Assembly (NCBI GenBank): GCA_000697455.1
Contig: JNET01031141.1
Location: 1 to 17,617 of the forward strand
Origin: Basidiobolus heterosporus B8920
Taxonomy: Eukaryota; Basidiobolomycota; Basidiobolomycetes; Basidiobolales; Basidiobolaceae
Direction of reading: 5' to 3'
DNA length: 17,617 nt
Position numbers and translations under genes: made by a program. Each line of letters starts with the position of its first letter. The first letter of the stretch is position 1. The notes beneath the pieces were generated by a model. That model saw only the letters and a list, made by a program, of their open reading frames with translations. It was not told the origin of the DNA and made no database searches. Of this stretch, positions 9,442-17,429 are shown one piece after another.

Positions 9442-10718
9442 TTATGATGTAGGAAAGTCAAAATAATGCTGAAGATTAGATTGGCGTAAGAGCCTATAAG
9501 TATTGAAGTCCACCAAGGTATGCGCCTCTGTGTTAAAGCAATGATCGATATCCAACGTAAATGAATCTGGACTACCAGGATAGGTGCCGTTATAAACCAC
9601 CGTTCTACTATTTCGACATTCTTGATGGGGGCCCTTTGTGAGCTTGAAGACTCGATGTGTAATTGCGTAGAATTGTATGTCACCAACTAAAGATTTAATC
9701 GAGGGATCATTGATTGTTATTGGTGATTTCGACACAATACGAGCATCTTCAAATCCGACTTCACTATAGAGTTCCTTGAATTCCTACTCACAGTTTAACA
9801 TATAATTCATTACCATGCCATGTGATGTGCTTACCTCTGGAGTAAGAGCCCCACCAAATCCTTCCCCAATGAGCGTCGGGTTTTTTTTCAAATTATCGGG
9901 AACAGGATGGCTTGCGTACATATCCGAGAAATAGAATTCACCTGCAATATCAAAGAATAATTCTCATTAACCTTAACCCTAACCCTAACCCATATTATTG
10001 ACCTGTTGAATACTAACCCTGATACCGGAGGACGTTGTACACTCCACTCAAGACTGCTTTCTTATTGGGGGATAAGTTGACCACGCAATTAGAGATACAT
10101 AGGTCGATACTCTCGTTCTCAATGCCTGCATCTATAGCAAAGAAGGTAAGATTTATGGGTATACAAGTGAGGGTTTCAAGGTTATAATACCATGGAGTGA
10201 CTCGATATATCCTTTAACGAACCGAAGATTGGGCGTGTAACCCAAAGACTGAGAATATTTTTCCACATTTGAGCGAGCTATGTGCAATAATTCATCAGTC
10301 ATATCCACACCTAAAATTTTATGTTAGTCTCGAACAAACATTGCTTTGGAGCTATATTACCTGTTACGGATCCTTTGGCACCCACTAGCTTAGCTGCAAC
10401 GTAGCAATCCCTGCCTGATCCTGAACCTAAGTCTAACACATCTAAACCCTCGATACCCAAGGGGACGGTACTACCGCATCCGTAATAGCGGCCCTTAACT
10501 TCATCTGGGACAATGTTCAAAATCTCGGCGATCTCTTTTGAGGGAGCATTCTTCAAAGTACATACTGTAATGAAAGATGGTTGTTAAAAAATTATCCAAC
10601 CATATTTCCGCTAAGAGAATATACCATCCGATTTGATGTCCTCCGTGCTCTTTAAAACTTTTCCATAATATTCTTCAACAAGTTGAAGAGTTTGCTGGCA
10701 ATCTGTGACTTCGGACAT
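9442..10718 (-). CDS. Arsenite methyltransferase, SAM-dependent (AS3MT/ArsM family)
   Basis: The family transfers methyl groups from S-adenosylmethionine to trivalent arsenic. Exons are 10625-10718, 10361-10564, 10191-10310, 10018-10131, 9835-9941 and 9442-9783. The introns are 60, 50, 59, 76 and 51 bp, all GT-AG, and the joined frame gives 326 aa. Residues 58-62 read YYGCG, and the SAM-binding motif LDLGSGSGRDCY spans 75-86. VDMT follows at 101-104 and SNCVVNL at 153-159. The C-terminal arsenic-binding-type domain continues through VSKSPITIND. Family cysteines equivalent to human Cys32, 61 and 156 are present (33, 61, 155). The position of human Cys206 is Gly205 (codon 9859-9861, GGA), within IGEGFGGAL. 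No CxC-rich tail exists. The enzyme should act in the cytosol. Loss of the fourth cysteine may limit it to some arsenic species or reduce activity; this is inference. A Yap-like factor lies immediately upstream on the same strand. Confidence 0.93.
9969..9991. repeat. Interstitial telomere-like repeat inside an intron
   Basis: About three and a half units of the telomeric word CCCTAA/TTAGGG lie within intron 4 (9942-10017) of the methyltransferase gene. One unit carries an extra base (TTAAGG). In the transcript orientation it reads as G-rich repeats between the donor GTTAGT and the acceptor TTGCAG. Arrays this short are usually explained by repair of a double-strand break with telomeric sequence or by chance expansion. 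Confidence 0.8.
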
Positions 10719-10754
10719 CCTGGCAGTTCAATGGTAACAGTTTGTAACTTGCTC

Positions 10755-10762
10755 ATTTTATA
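10755..10762 (-). promoter_or_regulatory. Putative TATA box of the arsenite methyltransferase gene
   Basis: TATAAAAT on the minus strand, 37 bases upstream of the ATG, with the candidate operator-like repeats further upstream. Confidence 0.45.
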
Positions 10763-10770
10763 GGTAATTG

Positions 10771-10780
10771 TGACCAGTGA
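10771..10780. promoter_or_regulatory. Single TGACCAGTGA element near the TATA box
   Basis: It matches the reverse complement of TGACTGGTCA (10855-10864) at 9 of 10 bases. It sits 53-62 bases upstream of the methyltransferase ATG. Candidate factor-binding site by repetition only. Confidence 0.3.
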
Positions 10781-10854
10781 TTACGTTGAAATTATAATTC
10801 GTATATTTTCTATTGGCTGGAAGCTTCTCATACTTATTTGAAATTACCCATAGA

Positions 10855-10876
10855 TGACTGGTCAGGTCACATGACC
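10855..10876. promoter_or_regulatory. Two adjacent inverted repeats in the methyltransferase promoter
   Basis: TGACTGGTCA (TGAC/GTCA arms, 2-base centre) is directly followed by GGTCACATGACC (GGTCA/TGACC arms, 2-base centre). The second contains TCACATGA, an E-box-like core. They lie about 140-160 bases upstream of the methyltransferase ATG, in the 293-bp spacer to the bZIP gene. bZIP and bHLH proteins bind such dyads, but which factor binds here is unknown. Confidence 0.4.
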
Positions 10877-11011
10877 GGTTGTGTCAGGAAAAGATTACCC
10901 GGATGGGCAAGTCAATAGGTAACGATGCGGATGTAAGATGCGGATACATAGCTCAATAGATGTTGTATAGCAATTTTATAGAATATACAAAGTAATGTAA
11001 GTATGACTAAA

Positions 11012-12366
11012 TTATTTGTTCGATTCACTATTCTTAGTAATAGTAGGTCCCTGAGCGAGCTTCATCAAAGCGTTAATTACTGAGGCTTCTTCCAAGACTG
11101 GCCCTATCGACGTATATTTTGTCTTGTTGCGGAACAACTCGGCAAGCTCGTCAATATCAATTGTTTCATCGAAATGGGGTGACTTTGAAAAAAGAGCCCA
11201 GGCGGCTTTGCACGTTAGAGCCTTCGTGCCTAAGTTATTTCGACAGAATAATAAGAAGAAGAATGGTCAGTACGATCCTATTCATAATTTTGGTCACGCC
11301 TGGGTAATGGTAATAATCACCAATTTGCTCTCGTTCTCCACAGCTAGCGATTTCGGAATCCATGCAAGCATCGACTTGGTGAGTTTCTTGTACTGCATCA
11401 TCGCATTCAATTAGTCCGGCACAGCATTGGGTCTTTGTTTCTTTTGTACTTGTGTCGCTACAGTCAAACAAGCCAGCGCAACACTGGGACTCCAAGAGTT
11501 CAGTCTCTAAGCGGATTCTGCTTCCTGTACTTAATCTCTGTTGTTGTTCTGATGGAGCGATTTCACTAGAAAGTATGATTTCTCCAAATTCATTTTTCTG
11601 GAAAACGCTTAACAGATGGTCAAGGGTTTTCTCTCTAAGTTCGATATCTTGATAGGCATAAGTAGCGATAGCTCGACAAAACTGTTGTGCACGTTTATCG
11701 TTTCCAGTACAAGAGCCACAAAATTTTGCTACAGTCTCACTGACCTTTTTTGAATGATTACTAGTCACATGAACTGGTACGGAAGGTTTCTGCTGAATAT
11801 TTTCTTCAGGGCTTCGTTTTCTTTTCGGATAAGTAACCTCCTCTTCAGTTAGCCTTCTATTTAAGAATTCCGAACCAGTAAAGCTCGAAGAAGGTAGTCT
11901 AGCTTGGTTTGTTTCCTGAATTAGAATATTCCACATTAATTTAGCTTTCTATAAACCAGTTGTTCGCTGGGAGTAAGAATCTTTTGTGGGCAGCTTACTG
12001 TTGAGGTATTTGTGAGCATATTGGTGTCTTTTGTCGAAGTTGAGCTAAACGAGGGTTGATGACTTTGGCGCAATTGACGGTTTTCACGCTCAAGTCGTAG
12101 AACGAGTTTCTTTAACTGGTCGTTTTCTTCCGAAAGTTTCCGAGACATTTCTTGAAACAGGACAAGCTGTTGTACACGCTCTGCATCCAACTGTCGAGCG
12201 TTTTCCTCCAAATGTTTCACATACTGAGATCTACGTTCTCTGAAAGCACGCTGTGCTTCCCTATTTCTCTTATAAAATGAGTTGATAAAAAGCCCTTTTA
12301 GGAAAAATGGCCAACACGTACTGAAGGTGGTAGGTTTGGAACCTTTTTGCGTCCTCTAGTCATCAT
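11012..12366 (-). CDS. Cysteine-rich Yap/Pap1-like bZIP transcription factor
   Basis: This is a nuclear stress-response regulator of the fungal AP-1 type. Exons are 12322-12366, 11999-12268, 11321-11915 and 11012-11229. The introns are 53, 83 and 91 bp, and the joined frame gives 375 aa. The basic region reads RNREAQRAFRERR (16-28) and fits the Yap/Pap1 signature NxxAQxxFR. A leucine-zipper coiled coil runs to about residue 75. A basic PKRKR patch lies at 135-139. Cysteines cluster as C-x2-C-x10-C (171, 174, 185) and as two QCCAGL(F/I)(D/E)C copies (249-257 and 268-276), with more at 289, 297 and 310. The tail LTCKAAWALFSKSPHFDETI (308-327) resembles the C-terminal cysteine-rich domain of Pap1/Yap1, but only one Cys is kept there. 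Such cysteines sense oxidants, iron-sulfur status or trivalent arsenic in Yap1, Yap5/HapX and Yap8. Which applies here is not decided. Exon 1 is short, and its acceptor (TATAAG) is the weakest splice call. Confidence 0.88.
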
Positions 12367-12735
12367 ATCTTGGGTTTTGAGAAGGGAGAGAACCCAAATT
12401 TGATCAAATCATTTTCCAATTCGGATCACCTGATTTTACGCCGTTGATTCTGCACTAAGTCCAAGTGAATTTTTATTTACTCTGGCGCTAATGATTTTAT
12501 CAAGTGATTGAATCAATATCAATATTCTTACGAGCGGTCCGATCATTTGGTGAAGCTATGGACGTGATGATAAATGGCGCACATAAAGCTTGTATGGTCC
12601 TGGGTAAATTATGTATAAGTTTAGTGCACAACTCATCTTTGCATGAAGCATATCAGTAATGATAATGGTGGGAGTCAAGGTTAGGCTTAGGGGATGGGTT
12701 ACACTGAGTCGGCCAAGTATACGTTCCAGATTTCA

Positions 12736-12761
12736 GACCACGATTCCTGACCACGATTCCT
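12736..12761. repeat. Perfect 13-bp tandem duplication
   Basis: The unit GACCACGATTCCT occurs twice in direct succession and is followed by a partial GACTA. Confidence 0.85.
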
Positions 12762-13041
12762 GACTATAGTTCAACTCATAATTTCACTCAACCCGCTTAT
12801 GAGACAATCGATGAAAGTAGCAAATAAGTGTAAGAATGGCCCCAAGAATAGTCCTAAATAAGCAAATACAAGTAGGCAAATATTTAGCTGATGGAAATCC
12901 ACACTAATCCTTAAAGTGTGAAAAAGTACAAGCAAAATGCGAGTTCAGCCTCAGTAATCGGCTGTTAAACATCAAAGTAGGTTGATTCATAGATGTAGAT
13001 GGATTGACTTTTCTCAAATCCGCCTGTTCAGCGTACATCTT

Positions 13042-13209
13042 TTACTTGCCATTGCAGTAGCCCATCAACAGACGGTTTCGAAGATGGCTCTCCCCCATCA
13101 TAAACAAGGACAATGCTCTCCATGTTTTTGGTGGTTTGTTTGTGCTCGCTGTCCCCAAGATCCAACCACGCCAGACATACATTTCAGGATTAGCTTTCCG
13201 AGCATGCAT
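13042..13209 (-). CDS. Possible small hypothetical ORF or exon remnant
   Basis: A 55-codon frame starts with MHARKANPEMYVWRGWILG and ends at a TAA at 13042-13044. Read from stop to stop it is open for about 90 codons (to 13314), so it could be an exon of a longer or decayed gene. I recognise no family. It overlaps other frames in this region and could be chance. Confidence 0.2.
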   Translation of the reverse strand: MHARKANPEMYVWRGWILGTASTNKPPKTWRALSLFMMGESHLRNRLLMGYCNGK

Positions 13210-13270
13210 CGGAAATCTAATGATGAGTTCCCCATCTCTTCCGGAGATGCGTGCAGCAGTAGCCTCACCA

Positions 13271-13343
13271 CGCTTATTCCTGGGTACATATCGTACGCTT
13301 ATTCTGGGTACATATCATACACTTATTCATAGATACATGGCAT
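13271..13343. repeat. Three degenerate tandem copies of a 24-25 bp unit
   Basis: The copies begin CGCTTATTCCTGGGTACATA (13271), CGCTTATTCTGGGTACATA (13296) and CACTTATTCATAGATACATG (13320). The first two are nearly identical and the third has diverged. Confidence 0.8.
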
Positions 13344-13613
13344 CATGTGTGCAAGAAACGGGAAGTAGAAATTTCATCGTACAGATTCCATCAGATTTGC
13401 AGAGTAGCTGTTTGCTTGTGATATGGGTGAGTGTGTGTGACCCTCTGTGCCATATCCAGTCGATTCAAAAGGGAAGTTTTCGCTTGTTTTGTATATCGCA
13501 AAAAAGGAGATTTTTAACATTTCAATGATAAATGAAAAGCTTATATTGAAAAATGATGCAAAAGCTGGTTGGTGGATGGCCAGTAGATGGTTGGCGGATA
13601 ACTCTTGAGTAGT

Positions 13614-13634
13614 GGGCAGAGGGCAGAGGGCAGG
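13614..13634. repeat. Three copies of 7-bp GGGCAGA
   Basis: GGGCAGA GGGCAGA GGGCAGG is a tiny minisatellite with one terminal mismatch. Confidence 0.85.
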
Positions 13635-14058
13635 GTAAAGGACAGCTAGGTATCCAACGATGGCCAAACTTTGTTGATATTATCGTGATTTTAGGGAGAT
13701 TCGAGGGTTAGGGTTGATTTTAATATTGCATTTGCCTGAGTCATTGGACCAAAACTAATTAAACACTCGATCTACAAATTCAACACTAATTTGAGTAAGG
13801 CAAAGCCTACAGAGAATGCGATGGCTATTAACGCTCATCGTATAGATGCCTCAGCCGAATGTATCCAGGCATAGATATTTATGTAGGCAGAGTAAAGTAA
13901 GCTTATTTAGCGAAGGCAAGGTAGGAGTTCGGAGATTGGGTGACATCTCAATGTGAAATCCGATTGCACTGATCCAAATTAGGAGAATCCTTGGAATGGA
14001 CTCGTGAATGAACCCCACCCCCATGGCCATCCTCGTGTGATCCCATAGTGCCATTTCA

Positions 14059-14064
14059 TATAAA
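14059..14064 (+). promoter_or_regulatory. Putative TATA box of the EEP nuclease gene
   Basis: TATAAA, 124 bases upstream of the chosen ATG. Motif match only. Confidence 0.3.
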
Positions 14065-14187
14065 GAGGAGGCCTCTGCCCATAAGGTTGTGAGTATCAAG
14101 AATCCAGCTTTCGCCAGCATTTCCAATTGAATACCGATACCTCTTTTGCTAAATCACTGGCCGCATATAGTCATCCATATATTAAGC

Positions 14188-15883
14188 ATGTTTGCTTGGA
14201 ATAGTTTGAACACCTTCGCCAAATTTCTAAATGTCACAAAACAGTTCAACGCCACTGAGATTGACATATTCAACGCCATCTTGAAAGAACGGATTTCCGC
14301 AGATTTCTCCAAACACACTTCCGTAGTTGGCCAAAAGGTAGGCGATCCCCGTTCTAGATCTCCCTTTCCCCCTGCTGCATTTCCTGTAGACTTCCTGAAA
14401 TCTCTACCTCACCTATCCCTACACACATCCCTACAACTTGACTAATTTGGTTTGATTTTTTCAGATATCCGAGACAGCTGCCGTTCCTCCTATCAAGCCA
14501 ACCCCAAAGGGTCCCAAGAAATCTCAGAAACGGTTGCGAAAAAAAACCCACAGATTTGTTGCTCTGCCCACAGTGACTGTCGACGAACCAGAGATAGAAG
14601 CATTTGCCACCCATACAGAGGAATCTCCTCAATCAGAGGTCGAATCCACACTAGTGGAGAGTTCGGAAAGCGCTAGCACTGTGCCATCGCTCTATGACGG
14701 CTCTTCCGATTCAAGTGATACCTGTGACACCTCAAGTGTTCAACACGATGAATGTGAGGAGTTCGTTCTTACAAACAGTATTGCCGAAGAATGGAAGCCC
14801 TATGAAGATGAGAAAAACGTCGATGATGAGCTAATGTCATCAGTGTTGGATGAAAGTAACGCAGGCTGCCAGACTCGTAATTGGAATTACTTCACGCCTG
14901 AAGAAGAGCTCGATAGTGGCGCTTTTATCGCAATGTCCTGGAATATCCTTTCACCCAACCTTGCAACGACAAATCGTTTCCATTGTCACAGCCAGCCCTA
15001 CCTCGACTGGGAGTATCGTAAACATACCATCCTTAGCCAAATAGTTGGTCTTCTTCCTGATTTTGTATGCCTTCAGGAAGTTGAGCCCGAAGATTTCGTT
15101 GATTTTTTCCTTCCAGCTTTGGAGCAATATGGATACACTGGCTTCTACGAGAACAAAAGCAATCAGGTAGTTCAAGATGGATGTGCCACATTCTACAAAC
15201 AGCACCGTTTTGAGCTCATCAAGACCCACGTTATTCGGTACAATGAGACCAACCTCGATGATGAACGCCGCCACTCTCTAGCTCGGGATACCGCCATTAG
15301 GTTCAACATGTTCAACAACCTGGCCTTAGTAGGTATCTTCCGTAATAATGAGACACAATCGAAACTCTGTGTTGCCAACACTCATCTGCTTGCCGACCCT
15401 GAGTATCCTGATGCGAAGCTACTTCAAGCGGCAATCTTGATAGATCGTCTCCAGAAATTCAAGAACCCAACGGTCATATGTGGTGACTTAAACTCACTTC
15501 CCACCAGTTCGGTTCTTCAATATCTAGTTTCTGGCCGCGCTCCATCATCGGCATTTAGCGGACATGATTTTGGTCGTTACAGTGCACATCCACTTCGTCA
15601 TCAGATGAGACTTCGTAGTGCGTGTACTGAGAAAAGCTCTCCAAATCTACGTTTCACCAACCGCACCAAGAATTTCCGAGGAGTGATTGACCATATCCTC
15701 TACACCCTTCATTCACTTGATCTCCTTGCGATTCTCGATGGTTTGCCGCAAGAACAGGGGCATCTACCACTCCCCAACTGGCATTGCCCGTCAGACCATC
15801 TTCCCCTGGTTGCAGTGTTCTGTGAAAAAGATGGAATCCGCCTTGCATTACGTAAAAAATTCCAAAAATCCTGCAACAAGTAA
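14188..15883 (+). CDS. CCR4/Ngl/Angel-type endonuclease-exonuclease-phosphatase nuclease
   Basis: This is a predicted Mg-dependent 3' exoribonuclease (poly(A) or RNA-end nuclease) of the EEP superfamily. Exon 1 is 14188-14337 and exon 2 is 14465-15883. The 127-bp intron has donor GTAGGC and acceptor TTTTTCAG, in phase 0, giving 522 aa. The EEP domain starts at AMSWNILSPN (206-215). Active-site-type residues are Glu255 in LQEVE, Asn355 and His357 in NTHL, Asp391 and Asn393 in GDLNSLP, and Asp494-His495 in SDHLPL. The set therefore looks complete. No leucine-rich repeat precedes the domain, so it is closer in layout to Ngl, Angel and nocturnin than to Ccr4 itself. The first 200 residues hold a basic run (KKSQKRLRKK) and a long Ser/Asp/Glu-rich, probably disordered stretch. 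The start used is the first in-frame ATG before exon 1's donor. An additional upstream exon cannot be excluded. Confidence 0.88.
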
Positions 15884-15954
15884 CTGATTTCGTTTTGTAC
15901 GTTAATCCACACTAGTCATAGAATATCCATTTCAAGTCACACAACTCTCCCTAA

Positions 15955-15960
15955 TTTATT
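15955..15960 (-). terminator. Putative polyadenylation signal of the glycosylase gene
   Basis: AATAAA on the minus strand, about 140 bases past the glycosylase stop. It lies inside the probable 3' UTR of the opposing nuclease gene. Confidence 0.4.
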
Positions 15961-16002
15961 GTCGCACTACCTTGTAAATATGCCCGTACCCTAAGTTCTC
16001 AC

Positions 16003-16011
16003 AAACCCTAA
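16003..16011. other. Telo-box-like word AAACCCTAA
   Basis: A single AAACCCTAA followed by CC lies between the two convergent genes. In plants this word is a promoter element. Here it may be chance or a telomere-derived seed. Confidence 0.25.
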
Positions 16012-16064
16012 CCAAAATAGAATGTGTATATAATCTATAACCCCCAGGGATAGATCGATTATTT

Positions 16065-16070
16065 AATAAA
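16065..16070 (+). terminator. Putative polyadenylation signal of the EEP nuclease gene
   Basis: AATAAA on the plus strand, about 180 bases past the nuclease stop and only 27 bases from the glycosylase stop codon. Confidence 0.45.
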
Positions 16071-16096
16071 CACCACAGAAATCACCCATTGAACCA

Positions 16097-17429
16097 TTAT
16101 TCTGGAATCACCATATCGGTCATTCGCCACATGTACCAAGATGCGATACTTCGATAGGGTTTCCAATGCTTCGCCAACTCCTCCATTTCTTTAGGCGAAG
16201 GGAGATAAACGTTCCCGGAGAACGCCGACTTTTTCTTGGCAGGAGACAAACCATTGGGTGGCTTTAATTCAAAATGGAGGCTCATGGATCTACGGACTCC
16301 CAAATCCAGCACCGGCAAGACATCTAATCGTCGAAGATCGAACATGAGGAACATATCGACTGTCCACTAGTATTGTGAATAAGATGATGAGTACTTCACT
16401 TTCACGAAACAACTAATATGGAGCAATAATAACGATAATATCGAAGAAGCAGAAGAATAACAATATCAAAGAAAAAGAAGACAGAAGGAAGGGAGATATC
16501 GAATTATAATGATATAGAATAGAGTAATACCGGCCCAATTCCTTTGATGGTACACAGCGTTTTCGATAATGTTTCATCATCCATGACCCGAAGCTTGGCA
16601 TCATTGATAGTCCCATCCGAGAACTTACTGGCCAAGTCCCGAATGTATTCAACCTAACGTGAGACATGAGATAAGATGTACATTTACAAGAGCAACAGCT
16701 CAGTGAATCCTTACCTTTCTACCCGACAACCCTGCGCTTCTCAATTTCTCCACTTCCATGGCAAGTACTTCTTGAGGGGAAGGAAAATCCAATTCCAGTG
16801 GATCTTCCACAACCGTACTTGGATGAAAAATGTGAAGGAATTTTTTCATGATCGAAGCAGCCGCTTTACCATGAATTTGTTGATAGATAATACTTTTACA
16901 AAGGGATTTAAATCCATTGATTTCCCGCCTATCTTCTTCCAAAATACTACATTTTTGACCACAACTTTGTATGAATTCCCCCAGTTTTTCATCCACTGAG
17001 ATAAGATGTTTCAAAGCGGGATGTTCAATAGGTATTAGGCGGGGTACAGTCTCTTTGAGCACGTTTACTGAGTCAATTTCGGGCACTGCTATGTCTGCTC
17101 ATTCGTGAACGCAATGGTTAGTTTTCTTCTTTTGGTAGGTTCAAGCAAAAGAAATAGAAAATTTTCCGTTCAAATACCTTCCAACTTTTGCTTTACCGAA
17201 ACTCGGTTGATCTTGGTAGGAGAGTTTCTATATAAAGTTGTTAGTAAAGATAAGGAGGAAGACGACAACAAGCAAGAAAGGGAAAGGGAAATTGTACGTC
17301 ACTTGACTACCTCTTTTTGGTTTGCTTAAAGGTGACGTTTAAGGTACCTACTTGAGATACCCTCTCCAAGCCTTCTCTGCCTGCCAGCCTTGCACTTTTT
17401 CTTATGGCTGTTAGACCTTTCTCTTTCAT
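16097..17429 (-). CDS. DNA-3-methyladenine glycosylase, HhH-GPD family (Mag1/AlkA-like)
   Basis: This is a base-excision-repair enzyme that removes alkylated purines from DNA in the nucleus. I join five exons: 17311-17429, 17178-17227, 16715-17085, 16531-16653 and 16097-16366. The introns are 83, 92, 61 and 164 bp. All frames agree and give 310 aa. Two introns carry clear branch points (TACTAAC and ACTAACC). The core begins near residue 60. [10 protein letters not shown] is the usual start of the fold, [14 protein letters not shown] (217-230) is the helix-hairpin-helix, and [10 protein letters not shown] holds the likely catalytic Asp at 242. The N-terminal 56 residues are basic ([14 protein letters not shown]), fitting a nuclear signal or DNA-contact tail. 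The two first exons rest on splice signals and frame only, so the N-terminus is less certain than the core. It is convergent with the EEP nuclease, with a 213-bp gap between stops. Confidence 0.9.

Larger units (their letters stand above)
12367..14187. other. Long divergent intergenic region, mostly without recognisable genes
   Basis: This 1.8-kb stretch lies between the divergently transcribed bZIP and EEP nuclease genes and must hold both promoters. It contains three short tandem repeats (12736-12761, 13271-13343, 13614-13634), a TATA motif at 14059-14064, a lone GGTTAGGGTT near 13705, and one open frame on the minus strand at 13042-13314. No RNA gene was recognised. Confidence 0.5.

Noticed and set aside
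11230-11320. Hydrophobic C-terminal end (IVLTILLLIIL) of the third bZIP exon frame, suggesting a membrane anchor
   Set aside because: This is intron sequence read through. A donor at 11320, a CTGAC branch point and an acceptor at 11230 lead to an in-frame last exon with Yap-like similarity.
13374-13667. 97-codon minus-strand frame
   Set aside because: Low-complexity composition across the GGGCAGA repeat, no domain, and overlapped by another frame.
13851-14126. 91-codon minus-strand frame just upstream of the EEP nuclease
   Set aside because: It covers the nuclease promoter, has no recognisable domain, and looks like chance.
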